Positions 36,534-45,239 of a stretch of 64,000 bases of DNA are shown piece after piece. The notes under the pieces were generated by a model that had not been told where the DNA came from, made no database searches, and worked only from the letters and a program-made list of their open reading frames with translations. The position numbers and the translations under genes are program-made. Every line of letters starts with the position of its first letter. Position 1 is the stretch's first letter. The DNA comes from an uncultured Lachnospiraceae bacterium (GTDB taxonomy: Bacteria > Bacillota > Clostridia > Lachnospirales > Lachnospiraceae): contig CAJTMC010000009.1 of assembly GCA_910577115.1 (NCBI GenBank), positions 39,146 to 103,145 of the forward strand. The letters are read 5' to 3'.

Positions 36534-37853
36534 ATGAAAAAGTTTGCAAGAATGTTTCAGTATGTTTGTTTTGGGATTCTTCTTTTTGCTGCATCTAACT
36601 TTTACGCGCTTTGTCAAACGATTGGATTTATCGTTTTGCTTTTGGGAGTCTATGTTTTTATCAATATTGCGCCGCTTTTTCTTTTGCCAAAGACAAAGCG
36701 TCTCAAGGCATGTGCGCGTGGGAATGCCCTTTTAATTGAATTTTTGATTTCGACGGCGCTTTCTGTGGGATTCTTTATACGAAGCCTGCTCATAGAAGCG
36801 CCCGATTTAAAATTAATTTTAATAAATACGCTGTTTGCCATTTTGCTTGAGGCGATTGTTTTTTGGAATGGTATTATACGTGTGTATATACGCTCGAAGC
36901 AGCTTGGAATTAAAATTCGCGTGATTGGAATTGTGTGTGGATTGATTCCCATTGCCCAGCTTGTTGCACTTGGACTGATTATCAAGACCGTATCAGAAGA
37001 GATTACGTTTGAGAATCGTCGGTTTCTTATGGACGAGAAACGAAAAGATTTGCGCATATGTGCCACAAAGTATCCGATTTTGATGGTGCATGGGGTATTT
37101 TTCAGGGATTTTCGGTTTTTAAATTACTGGGGACGTATTCCGGAGGCGCTGCAAAATAACGGTGCAAAAGTGTTTTACGGAAATCATCAGTCGGCAGCGG
37201 CGGTTGCGCAGAGCGGGCAGGAGATTTCGGACAGAATCCTGCAGATTATCAATGAGACAGGCTGTGAAAAAGTGAATATTATTGCGCACTCAAAGGGCGG
37301 GCTTGATTGCAGAAGCGCTCTTACGAATCCGGAAATTGCAAAATATGTGGCGACGCTTACTACGGTCAGCACGCCGCACAGAGGATGCGAGTTTGCAGAT
37401 TATCTGTTGAACAAAATTCCGAAAAACGAACAGGAGATAGTGGCAAGTGCGTATAATGCGGCGCTTAAAAGGTTTGGGGATCCCAATCCTGACTTTATGT
37501 CGGCAGTGAAAAATCTTACAGCGTCTTTTTGTAAGGAATTTAACGAACATACTGCAGATGCGGAAGGTGTGTACTATCAGAGTATTGGCTCGAAATTAAA
37601 CAAGGCGTCCGGCGGGCGCTTTCCAATGAATTTCACATACCATTTGGCGTATTATTTTGACGGAGCAAACGACGGGCTTGTCGGTGAGACTTCTTTTCAA
37701 TGGGGAGAGGATTACAGGCTCCTTACCGTAAAAGGAAAACGTGGGATATCACATGGAGACATGATTGATTTGAATCGTCAAAATATTCAGGAATTTGACG
37801 TAAGAGAATTTTATGTACAACTTGTTGCCGATTTAAAAAAGCGCGGATTTTAG
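36534..37853 (+). CDS. Membrane-anchored alpha/beta-hydrolase, triacylglycerol lipase-like
   Basis: 439 residues. Four N-terminal hydrophobic spans to about residue 155 precede an alpha/beta-hydrolase domain with YPILMVHGVFFRDF near residue 181, nucleophile elbow AHSKGGLD near residue 249, acid DGANDGLVGE near residue 380 and His in GISHGDMID near residue 405. These match bacterial triacylglycerol lipases such as Pseudomonas LipA, although four anchors are unusual. SD AAGGAAAGC is upstream. Its stop overlaps that of aroA by 4 bases. Confidence 0.8.
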   Translation: MKKFARMFQYVCFGILLFAASNFYALCQTIGFIVLLLGVYVFINIAPLFLLPKTKRLKACARGNALLIEFLISTALSVGFFIRSLLIEAPDLKLILINTLFAILLEAIVFWNGIIRVYIRSKQLGIKIRVIGIVCGLIPIAQLVALGLIIKTVSEEITFENRRFLMDEKRKDLRICATKYPILMVHGVFFRDFRFLNYWGRIPEALQNNGAKVFYGNHQSAAAVAQSGQEISDRILQIINETGCEKVNIIAHSKGGLDCRSALTNPEIAKYVATLTTVSTPHRGCEFADYLLNKIPKNEQEIVASAYNAALKRFGDPNPDFMSAVKNLTASFCKEFNEHTADAEGVYYQSIGSKLNKASGGRFPMNFTYHLAYYFDGANDGLVGETSFQWGEDYRLLTVKGKRGISHGDMIDLNRQNIQEFDVREFYVQLVADLKKRGF

Positions 37854-37860
37854 TCCGCGC
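37841..37860. terminator. Bidirectional terminator overlapping two stop codons
   Basis: GCGCGGA (37841-37847) and TCCGCGC (37854-37860) flank TTTTAG. Six A precede and an AT-rich ATAATTTTTC follows, so both strands have a hairpin with a U-rich tail. It encodes the last residues of the lipase and of aroA. Confidence 0.8.
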
Positions 37861-39151
37861 ATAATTTTTCAAGCACATCGAAATATTCTTCAAAGGTCTT
37901 TTTACAACACATCGGATCTGCAATCTCGATTCCCTCAGTCCTTAGTCCAATCAACGCAAAGGACATCGCCATGCGGTGGTCGTTGTATGTCTGAACAACT
38001 CCTGATTTTGGGACGCCGGGATAGATTGTAATTGCTGATTCCTCTTCCTCACACTTGATACCAAGTCTTGCAAGCTCTGTTGCAACAGCATGGATACGGT
38101 CAGATTCCTGTAGGCGGATATGACCAATGTTTTCAATGCGCACAGCCGAATCTGCAAAGGGGGCAAGTGCGGCAAGCGTCATTGTCTGATCGGAAAAATC
38201 TTTCATATCTACGGTGATTCCTTTTATTTTTCCGCCTTCGGCACCGATGACTTCAATTCCTGCGTCAGTGTCGTGTGTGGTACATCCAAGTTCTTCCAAA
38301 AGCTTTATGAATTTCAAATCACCTTGCATACATTCCCATTTGATATTTTCGACAATAGTCCTTCCGCCTGTAAGAGCCGCTGCGGCATAGAAATAGCAGG
38401 CTGCTGACACATCGGGCTCTATTTGGTAGGCGCCTGCCTTGTAGGAAATTCCTGGCGGCATTACATAGCTTGTGCCGTCAAATTCTGTTTCTGCGCCAAA
38501 TTGTTCCATCATTTTCCGGGTAATGCGGATGTAGGAACCGTCCTTGCGCTCGCTTGTGATTTTGATATGAAGTCCTTGCTTGAGCATTGGGGATATGAGC
38601 ATCAGGGCACTTAGAAATTGTGTGCTTTTGCTGATATCAAGCGTTACATGGAACATGTCATCCGTGCCGGATGTTTTGCCGATTCCCTGTATTTTAATGG
38701 GAAGAAAGCCTTCCTGTTCTAAATAGGTAATTTTAGCGCCCATTCCTGTGAGGACGTCAAATAGCGGTTTCATGGGGCGTCTTTTCATTTGCTCTGAGGC
38801 ATTGATTGTAAAAGTGCCTTCTGCGAGGGCAAGCATTGCTGTCAAAAATCGTGCGGCTGTACCTGCGCTGCCGACGTAAATTTCGCCGCTTGTTACAGGA
38901 AGCGCGCCGTTTAAACCGGTGACAAGGACTTCCTTTGTCTGTTCGTCTGCTTCTACTGCAAAGCCAAGTGATTTGAGCGAACCTAGAAAGTTTCTGGAAT
39001 CGTCGCTGAAAAGTACGCCCGTTAGGCGTGTTTTTCCGTCTGCCAAAGCTGCCATTAAAAGTGCGCGGTTTGTCATGCTCTTGGAACCGGGGACTTTGAC
39101 CTGCCAATCTAGTTTTTTGTGTAGTGTTTTTACGGGATAGGTGTTTTCCAT
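37850..39151 (-). CDS. aroA: 3-phosphoshikimate 1-carboxyvinyltransferase (EPSP synthase)
   Basis: Joins PEP to shikimate-3-phosphate in aromatic amino acid synthesis. 433 residues with VPGSKSMTNRALLMAALADG near residue 19, GSAGTAARFL near residue 94, QFLSALM near residue 170 and the C-terminal YNDHRMAMS near residue 388. The start MENTYPVKTL at 39151 follows GGAGGAAAAA on the minus strand; upstream in-frame ATGs lack an SD. It is the only aro gene here and runs against its neighbours. Confidence 0.94.
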   Translation of the reverse strand: MENTYPVKTLHKKLDWQVKVPGSKSMTNRALLMAALADGKTRLTGVLFSDDSRNFLGSLKSLGFAVEADEQTKEVLVTGLNGALPVTSGEIYVGSAGTAARFLTAMLALAEGTFTINASEQMKRRPMKPLFDVLTGMGAKITYLEQEGFLPIKIQGIGKTSGTDDMFHVTLDISKSTQFLSALMLISPMLKQGLHIKITSERKDGSYIRITRKMMEQFGAETEFDGTSYVMPPGISYKAGAYQIEPDVSAACYFYAAAALTGGRTIVENIKWECMQGDLKFIKLLEELGCTTHDTDAGIEVIGAEGGKIKGITVDMKDFSDQTMTLAALAPFADSAVRIENIGHIRLQESDRIHAVATELARLGIKCEEEESAITIYPGVPKSGVVQTYNDHRMAMSFALIGLRTEGIEIADPMCCKKTFEEYFDVLEKLCAD

Positions 39152-39191
39152 TTTTTCCTCCGTGCGGTTTTGATTCAATATTGCTATGCTT

Positions 39192-39220
39192 AGTGTAGCA
39201 TACTTTTTTGAGGGCGACAA
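39192..39220 (-). promoter_or_regulatory. aroA promoter
   Basis: On the minus strand TTGTCG (39220-39215), 17 bases, TACACT (39197-39192). The leader is about 35 bases. Confidence 0.6.
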
Positions 39221-39334
39221 TATTTCGATTGGCTTTAAAGCAAAAACGTGTAACGCCTATTGTTTCCCTATAGGTACAGGCATAGAAATTATCATATATT
39301 AATATATTAAATAAAAAATATAATTGGAGTTTTT

Positions 39335-40189
39335 ATGTTAGGGAAAAGTGATGATAATAGCGATAGTCAGACAAGTGGTGTGCTTATACAGTATCTACAT
39401 GAGTTAAGCGTTTACTTGAAAGAGCGTAATTTATCGAAAAAGGTAGTGACAATGGCAGTTGCGGTGTTGATGCTGGCAGGATTACTGGGAATACATTATA
39501 GGGAATCCGGCTCATTGATTCCGACAAGTGGGACAGCTGCCAAAAAGGAATTACCGATTTATTGTGTGCAGACAGAAGAAGCGAAAATTGCACTCACATT
39601 TGATGCGGCTTGGGGAAATCAGGATACGCAGAAAATTATGGAAATTTTGAAAAAGCATGACATTAAAGTGACATTTTTTATGACAGGTGGGTGGGTAGAC
39701 AGCTATCCGGATGATGTTAAAATGATATATGAAGAAGGTCATGATCTTGGAAATCACAGCCAGAATCACAAAAACATGAGTCAGCTTTCCGATTCCGAAA
39801 AAGAGACGGAGCTTATGAGCGTTCATGATAAAGTAAAAGCGCTTACAGGTTATGATATGTTTCTTTTCAGGCCACCCTATGGCGATTATGACAATGCGGT
39901 TGTGTCAACGGCGAAAAAGTGTGGATATTATACCATTCAATGGGATGTTGACAGTCTTGACTGGAAAGATTACGGTGTAGAGTCGATTCTAAAAACGGTT
40001 ACACAGAATGGTCATCTTGGCAATGGCAGTATCATTCTCTGTCACAATGGGGCAAAATATACTGCCGAGGCGCTTGACACCATGATAACGACATTAAAAG
40101 ATGCAGGTTTCACCTTCGTTCCGCTTTCTGAGCTGATTTATCGGGAAAATTACCATATGGACAATGAAGGCAGGCAGATTAAGGATTGA
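39335..40189 (+). CDS. Polysaccharide deacetylase (PdaA/PdaB-like)
   Basis: 284 residues. A cytoplasmic stretch and one membrane span near residues 38-53 precede a NodB domain with TFDAAWG near residue 86, the metal pair in HSQNHKN near residue 140, RPPYGDYD near residue 178, DVDSLDW near residue 205 and ILCHNGA near residue 231. It should remove acetyl groups from N-acetylglucosamine or N-acetylmuramic acid of the wall; PdaB relatives act in sporulation. ATG 39335 follows TTGGAG. Confidence 0.87.
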   Translation: MLGKSDDNSDSQTSGVLIQYLHELSVYLKERNLSKKVVTMAVAVLMLAGLLGIHYRESGSLIPTSGTAAKKELPIYCVQTEEAKIALTFDAAWGNQDTQKIMEILKKHDIKVTFFMTGGWVDSYPDDVKMIYEEGHDLGNHSQNHKNMSQLSDSEKETELMSVHDKVKALTGYDMFLFRPPYGDYDNAVVSTAKKCGYYTIQWDVDSLDWKDYGVESILKTVTQNGHLGNGSIILCHNGAKYTAEALDTMITTLKDAGFTFVPLSELIYRENYHMDNEGRQIKD

Positions 40190-40380
40190 TCAAATGTGTG
40201 TAGAAACCAGAGAAGCTTAATAAAGGGGTGTGTGAAACTTTTTCTGTAAATAGTGTCTGCTTAACAGAAATATAAATGCTTATTACTTTTGAAAATACTG
40301 ACTTTATTCCATTATCTGATATAATATAAGTTCATGAAAACAGCATTTTCTTTCAAAAACCTTGCACTTTGGAAATGCAA

Positions 40381-40560
40381 ATGTATAAATTCGACAGAAA
40401 TCATCAATTTAAACTTTCAGATTTTTAACCAGCCTATCGGATTGAAGATGAACCCTGAAAACCGGTGGGTGAAAAAACTGCTACGATTCCGCGGAATGAG
40501 ATTGAGGAAAAGTATGCTGCTCTGTTTCCGGGCAAAAAGAGAATTCCGGCTAAGCCGTTG
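40381..40560 (+). pseudogene. Fragment of an IS5/IS1182-like transposase N-terminus
   Basis: The translation MYKFDRNHQFKLSDF, then NQPIGLKMNPENRWVKK, then ATIPRNEIEEKYAALFPGKK and RIPAKPL is the usual N-terminus of IS5/IS1182-like transposases, but needs two frameshifts, near 40423 (T run) and near 40472 (A run). It stops after about 60 codons where another IS fragment on the opposite strand begins. A TATAAT lies just upstream at 40320-40325. No function remains. Confidence 0.75.
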
Positions 40561-40561
40561 T

Positions 40562-40864
40562 GCACAGCGCTTCCTCGGTCTGAAACTCATACAGATTTTT
40601 ACATTCTTTTTTCAGCGGGTTGAAATATCTCTTCCTCGGTGCGTTGTCATAAGGATATCCTGCTTTGCTCATGCTCTGCGTCACATGCACGGATTTGCAG
40701 TATTTCACAAATGCTTTTGATGTATACCGGGATCCCTGATCGCTGTGCAGGATCAGCCTCCTTTTGACTGCCGGCTGCGAATCAAGCGCTTTCAGCAGTG
40801 TGCGGATTGCAAGGTCACTGGTGATGTGGCGGTCTGCAAGGAACAGATATGTAAAGTCCGTACA
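40562..40864 (-). pseudogene. Fragment of an IS3-family transposase (OrfB integrase)
   Basis: On the minus strand the frame reads TDFTYLFLADRHITSDLAIR, then LHSDQGSRYTSKAFVKYC near the catalytic region and QSMSKAGYPYDNAPRKRYFN, the rve integrase signature of IS3-family OrfB. The first part of the protein is missing and the end is cut near residue EALCTTA. Both ends abut other transposase fragments. Confidence 0.8.
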
Positions 40865-41096
40865 CCATTTCTGCGGTCGGCAGTTTCTTTGCAGCCGCGG
40901 TCATTTTTATATAGCCAAGATGGCAGTTCATCTCGCCTTGAAGCATAGACTCAAACATAGGCCCGAAGATATCCCTTAATGTATCCTGCATATCCTCAGC
41001 GCAGGCGGGGTGATACTGGTCAATGATTGCCTGGGCGATAGTTTTACTGGCCTCGATTCTTTTGTTTTTACGTGGTGCCATAAGTACGTTACTCAT
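40865..41096 (-). pseudogene. Fragment of an IS256-family transposase N-terminus
   Basis: The minus strand reads MAPRKNKRIEASKTIAQAI, then LRDIFGPMFESMLQGEMNCH and LGY, an IS256-type N-terminus. A frameshift near 40915 moves the frame to KNDRGCKETADRRNG, which matches the next part of IS256 proteins. It ends there, fused to the IS3 fragment. Start is ATG 41096 or 41081. Confidence 0.78.
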
Positions 41097-41391
41097 AATT
41101 CTTTCATTTAGAATATAGCACTTTTCACAAAAAATAAGGTGCGTAAGTTTGTTACTGGAGTTCTTTCTCATGTTTGGATTTTTTGTCAAATTCAGATTTT
41201 GTAGAAGTGTTGAATTTTCTGCAAAACCTGAAACGTTGGTAGAAACGATATACCCAAAGTTAAGAAAGAACCGTTATCGGTAACTTACAACTTTATTTTA
41301 TACCCTCATTAAACTTCTTTGGTTTCGATTCAAAAAGTAGAACACAAACAAATCCCCGCCAAAACGGCAGGGATTTGTCTTTCATTGCGAA
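41097..41391. other. Intergenic stretch between IS256 fragment and Glu/Thr-rich lipoprotein
   Basis: AT-rich, no gene. It holds the upstream end of the IS256 remnant and, at 41348-41378, a hairpin (ACAAATCCCCGCC with GGCAGGGATTTGT) that is the minus-strand terminator of the lipoprotein gene. I see no terminal inverted repeat or target duplication. Confidence 0.5.
41348..41378 (-). terminator. Terminator of the Glu/Thr-rich lipoprotein
   Basis: ACAAATCCC plus GCC (41348-41360) pairs with GGC plus GGGATTTGT (41366-41378) with one internal mismatch. The minus-strand tail is TTGTGTTC. Confidence 0.75.
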
Positions 41392-41742
41392 TTAGTTCGC
41401 AGCGGTTTCAGAACTGTTCTCAATTTCAGTCGTCTCAGTCTCAGTTGCTTCCTCAGTCTCAGTTGCCACAGTCTCAGTTGTCTCAACTTCCGTAGCGTCC
41501 TCGACCTCAGTCGTTCCTGCTTCTGCAGCATCATCCTGAACCTCGGTTGTAGACTCTGTAGTTGCTTTCTCAGTCTCAGTTGTCTCAACCTCGGTTGTTT
41601 CAGCTTCTACTGTTTCAGCCTCAGAAATAACAGACTCATTTGTAATCGTATCAGCCGTCTCATCCGCTGATGAACCGCATGCTGTAAGCATAGCTGCCCC
41701 TAATGTAAGTGTCATGATTGTTGCTAAAAATTTTTTTTTCAT
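41392..41742 (-). CDS. Small Glu/Thr-rich lipoprotein
   Basis: 116 residues. MKKKFLATIMTLTLGAAMLTAC is a lipoprotein signal with Cys 22. The rest is almost only Glu, Thr, Ala and Val in repeating TEVETTE-type units. Low-complexity acidic lipoproteins like this are frequent in gut Clostridia, and no function is known. The repeat DNA (TCAGTCTCAGTTG units) may slip, so length could vary between strains. Start ATG 41742 follows AGAGGAGAG. A promoter and a terminator show it is a single-gene unit. Confidence 0.8.
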   Translation of the reverse strand: MKKKFLATIMTLTLGAAMLTACGSSADETADTITNESVISEAETVEAETTEVETTETEKATTESTTEVQDDAAEAGTTEVEDATEVETTETVATETEEATETETTEIENSSETAAN

Positions 41743-41831
41743 AATTATTCTCTCCTCTTTGCGCTTTGCGCGTGTGCCCGATAAGAATCAATTCATATCG
41801 GTGCAAAACTGTTTACGTCTTACAAATACTC

Positions 41832-41859
41832 ATTATACATAAATTCGGATAAAGGTCAA
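41832..41859 (-). promoter_or_regulatory. Promoter of the Glu/Thr-rich lipoprotein gene
   Basis: Minus strand TTGACC (41859-41854), 16 bases, TATAAT (41837-41832). The leader of about 85 bases holds CCGATA/TATCGG and GCGC/GCGC short hairpins. The rest of the 368-base gap to 42111 is AT-rich with no gene visible. Confidence 0.65.
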
Positions 41860-42110
41860 TTAAAAAAGTATAAAATATTCAAAATTTGTTTACAATTTAT
41901 TCATATTTGCAATGCACACCATTTGTTTTGTGCATTTTATAAAAATAAAATCATAAAATGGAAGCAAATAACACTTATTCTTTGTTGATTTTTAACAGTA
42001 GTCGTAATATTATGGTAGTTGTATACTGACATACCAGTCAATTTCATGAAACCGGAACGGAAAAAACGAAGCAGATAAGCGCGGATTGAATAAGAGGAGT
42101 ATAATGATAT

Positions 42111-43163
42111 ATGAAGAAACAAATCGGAATGATAATTTTGCCGGCAGTTCTATGCATGACGTCAATCGCCTGCACAGACCGGCAGACTGCGAACATGGAA
42201 GAAACAAAAGAAGCAGTGACAGAGAACGGTGATATTGTATATGACGGCATGATAAAAAATCTCCAGCCGACAGACGAAAACAATCCGTATGATACCTTAA
42301 ATGTAGCGACATACATTACAAAGGCATACGATACTTATTTTATTGCAGACTGCTATCATGACCAGATTATATACAGCGATACACTGACAAAGCCGCTGAC
42401 CGAATGGAAAATACTCACAAACAAAGTACACTACGCGCATACAATCGCTTTTGACGGGACAACGCTTTTGGTTGATGATACCGAAAATAACAGGCTTCTT
42501 GCCTTTCAGAAAATAGGTGTAGATTATGTAAACACACAAATCCTGGAAGGGATTGGAATGAAGCCGCATTTTGTTCAATATAATAAGGAAAGACAGGTTT
42601 TTATGGCTTGGAGCTCCATTACAGGAGAGATGTATTTGATTAAAAAAAGCGATATACCAAACGAACAGGGCGTATATCCATTATATATAGAAAATATTTT
42701 AAAAATAGAGGAGCTTTATGGTGTGTATGTGCGTTCCTTTACCATTATGGACGATGGTATCTATTTTGTTTCCGGTCACAACAATCAGAAAATTTTAAAA
42801 GCTCAGATAGTTGAAAATAATAAAGAAATAAGCTTTAAGATAACAGACCGCTATGAGGTTCCGACAGACATCGCGGGAATGGTGCAGCTGTATAAAATAC
42901 AGGATTATTACTATATAACAGTATCAACAGACAATACGGAAAATCAGGATTATGCGACTATAATCAGAACCAAAGACCTTGACCTGCTAAAGACGGGCGA
43001 TTATGAAGATATTTATGCAGACTTTGGATTAAGCGGCGGTACGCCATATTATATCAATGAAATCGAAGGCAGATATTATATGACGCATCACAGGACGGAC
43101 AAAAATATTATAGCCTTCGATGTCATTGACAATAAAATTGAAAATGCAGCCCCTATTTATTAA
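42111..43163 (+). CDS. Lipoprotein of unknown function, possible beta-propeller
   Basis: 350 residues. Signal peptide with lipobox MTSIAC (Cys near residue 21). The rest consists of short beta-strand units (DTYFIADCYHDQII, TLLVDDTENNRLLAF, GIYFVSGHNNQKIL, YYITVSTD) spaced about 45 residues apart, as in a six- or seven-bladed propeller. No catalytic motif is seen. ATG 42111 is 11 bases past AGAGGAG. It converges with the DUF6020-like gene, the stop codons overlapping by 4 bases, so the pair may be a unit of opposed genes. Family not recognised. Confidence 0.72.
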   Translation: MKKQIGMIILPAVLCMTSIACTDRQTANMEETKEAVTENGDIVYDGMIKNLQPTDENNPYDTLNVATYITKAYDTYFIADCYHDQIIYSDTLTKPLTEWKILTNKVHYAHTIAFDGTTLLVDDTENNRLLAFQKIGVDYVNTQILEGIGMKPHFVQYNKERQVFMAWSSITGEMYLIKKSDIPNEQGVYPLYIENILKIEELYGVYVRSFTIMDDGIYFVSGHNNQKILKAQIVENNKEISFKITDRYEVPTDIAGMVQLYKIQDYYYITVSTDNTENQDYATIIRTKDLDLLKTGDYEDIYADFGLSGGTPYYINEIEGRYYMTHHRTDKNIIAFDVIDNKIENAAPIY

Positions 43164-44929
43164 AGTCCGTTCCGCTCACGAACGAACGGGGCGATAAGGT
43201 AAACCGGCATGCCAAAAAACAGCGCATATGCATAGCGAAACTCTGTGGCAACAGGTGTGGCAATGATAATCGTTAGCATCAGCAAAAGCACAGGCAGCCC
43301 AATCAGTGCATTGGCAGACTGTACATTGCGGATACCAAGCGCAATTGTGAAAATCAATGTCCATAGCATAAAACCCATGCTCCAAAGCATTCCGTAAAGC
43401 GGAATCAAATCATGCAGCTTAAACAGGATTTCCCTGATCTTAACAACCGCATTACCGCTTAAAACAGGCTGCCAGCGAAGTCCGAATTCGTTGGGATAAA
43501 TACCGTCGGCAAGCCCTACCTGATAGGATACGTCCGGATACCAAAAACCGACTGTCTGTTCTACAAATGCGTCAAAATATGTTTTCGGGTGTGACAGGCC
43601 AATGAAAAACCAATTTTTGAAAAATTCACTCTTATGTGACGCAAGGTAGTCAATTCCGCTCTCGCGAACCAGATTCTTGATATTGTCAGAGACGTCCGGC
43701 TGATATGTTTCGGCAACCTTTGTCACGTCCATAATATTTTCCACAAACACAATCTGACTTTCACTCATTCCTTCATTGCGTGAGACAACACGCGCAAGCT
43801 GTTGTATCGGAACAGACAGGGATTCAACAAAATCTGCCTGAGGAATCTCGTAAACTTGCATTACGGGATACTTCACAAAAAGCACGAGAAGCAGAATCAC
43901 TGCATGGATCGGGAGCATGCAACGCCAGCTCCTTTTATATACCAGCAGGATAAACGGAAGCGATACCAAAAAAGCATACCAGCCGTTGGTACGCAGCAGG
44001 CAAAGCATGATTCCCGAAAAAATGTACGGAAGAACGAGCGAAAAATATTCTCCCAATTGCAGCTTCGGTGCACGCCCCGAGGTCACCGCCGCATTTCCCC
44101 GCAGAAGAAAGCGCATCAGCGCAGCCGAAAACAGTGTAAAACAGCCTGCAAACGGAATATCCTTCCAAATCGTAACTGCATAAATCCCATGATAGGGGAT
44201 AAGTGCATAAAACAGCATTGTTATTATGATTACAGGTGTTATTATATCTGCTTTCTGCATTGTTTTTACAACATATCCTGCAACAAGCGCCATAAAGAGC
44301 ATCTGTGCAAGGGTATAGAGGGCAAGTCCAAAATGCATATCTCCCGTAAGCGCAAGTCCGATATTGTAAAACAGTCCAATCAGCGCCGTATGCACAATCG
44401 AATGATGATTGCTAAGCGGATAAGCGCCGATTACCTGCGCATACTGGTTTATGCTGTCAGGCGTCATGACGCCGGGATACTCATGCAGGAAATAAAAAGT
44501 CCAGCATGCCATGCATACAGCAACGGTTAAAACACTCAGCCAGACGGATGAGTACACATTTCCTGTGATATGCAGCCGCTCTGCCGCCTGTAAAAGCCAT
44601 ATGCAGAGATAAAAATAAATCAGAAAAAGTCCGAACCATGTAAATAGCAGGATCATAGCACAAAAAAGGCTGCTTGTCATGGAACCCAGTATCATCTCAT
44701 ATCTTGCAGCAAGTGTAAGCGTACAAAAAATAAGAGCAAGAACGGCAGCGATAAACGGGTCTTTGGACGCAATATGGCTTTCGGTGCTGTCGCTGTTTAA
44801 TCCTGAAAAAATAAATAAAAAGATAATGAAAATAATGATTGAAACAGGATTTCTTGTCTCCATACCTGTCAGCCGCATAACGGCAAACAGTGCAAGAAAG
44901 CTGTTTAAAAATAGCTTCAAACGATACAT
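43160..44929 (-). CDS. Polytopic membrane protein, DUF6020-like
   Basis: 589 residues with about 13 hydrophobic spans. An outer loop near residue 150 contains YFLHEYPGVMTPDSINQYAQ, a motif I associate with DUF6020 proteins, which look like GT-C-type glycosyltransferases; the D in the first outer loop would fit a catalytic role, but this is inference. A soluble segment near residues 375-480 lies between the last spans. ATG 44929 follows GGAGGT on the minus strand. Neighbouring hisC starts divergently. Confidence 0.7.
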   Translation of the reverse strand: MYRLKLFLNSFLALFAVMRLTGMETRNPVSIIIFIIFLFIFSGLNSDSTESHIASKDPFIAAVLALIFCTLTLAARYEMILGSMTSSLFCAMILLFTWFGLFLIYFYLCIWLLQAAERLHITGNVYSSVWLSVLTVAVCMACWTFYFLHEYPGVMTPDSINQYAQVIGAYPLSNHHSIVHTALIGLFYNIGLALTGDMHFGLALYTLAQMLFMALVAGYVVKTMQKADIITPVIIITMLFYALIPYHGIYAVTIWKDIPFAGCFTLFSAALMRFLLRGNAAVTSGRAPKLQLGEYFSLVLPYIFSGIMLCLLRTNGWYAFLVSLPFILLVYKRSWRCMLPIHAVILLLVLFVKYPVMQVYEIPQADFVESLSVPIQQLARVVSRNEGMSESQIVFVENIMDVTKVAETYQPDVSDNIKNLVRESGIDYLASHKSEFFKNWFFIGLSHPKTYFDAFVEQTVGFWYPDVSYQVGLADGIYPNEFGLRWQPVLSGNAVVKIREILFKLHDLIPLYGMLWSMGFMLWTLIFTIALGIRNVQSANALIGLPVLLLMLTIIIATPVATEFRYAYALFFGMPVYLIAPFVRERNGL

Positions 44930-45004
44930 GGATACCTCCGGTTCTTTGCTTTGGGATAATCTTTACTTTCATAGTAAAATGAAATTCTTTTGTAGTCAAT
45001 AAAT

Positions 45005-45034
45005 ATCATAAAATCCTAATCGGGATTTTATGAT
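45005..45034. promoter_or_regulatory. Perfect 12-bp inverted repeat in the divergent gap
   Basis: ATCATAAAATCC (45005-45016) and GGATTTTATGAT (45023-45034), 6-base spacer, placed between the divergent DUF6020-like gene and hisC, upstream of the hisC -35 box. Either an operator or a terminator-like hairpin. Confidence 0.5.
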
Positions 45035-45051
45035 CAAAATTCTATTATGAA

Positions 45052-45080
45052 TTGCATAAAGTAAAAAAGTTTGTTATGAT
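45052..45080 (+). promoter_or_regulatory. Probable hisC promoter
   Basis: TTGCAT (45052-45057), 17 bases, TATGAT (45075-45080). The mRNA leader of about 150 bases contains element copy F. Confidence 0.55.
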
Positions 45081-45138
45081 TAATGGCAGTAGAAAAATTT
45101 ACCAATCTATATTCGCGGTATTGCTTTCGGAGAGAATA

Positions 45139-45214
45139 CTGTGAAAAATAAATTTTTCACAGACGAATTTATTTGTTTTGTAAATATTGTGCCTAAGCAC
45201 AAATTCGCAGACTG
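45139..45214 (+). repeat. Tandem-hairpin intergenic element, copy F (upstream of hisC)
   Basis: Hairpin 1 is CTGTGAAAAAT/ATTTTTCACAG (45139-45149, 45152-45162). Hairpin 2 has TTGTGC/GCACAA (45187-45192, 45197-45202), extended by CGAATTT/AAATTCG on the outside with a 16-base insert in the left arm. CGCAGACTGAGAAAGGAGC and the double-ATG start follow directly. Confidence 0.72.
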
Positions 45215-45239
45215 AGAAAGGAGCATGGTTATTGATATC

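Noticed and set aside
40815..41189. Complete 124-residue minus-strand protein
   Set aside because: Only its middle resembles a transposase N-terminus; the ends are read-through of flanking sequence after a frameshift.
43802..44530. Plus-strand open frame of 242 codons
   Set aside because: It lies fully antisense to the DUF6020-like membrane protein, is rich in Cys, His, Lys and Arg without domain pattern, and has no ribosome binding site.
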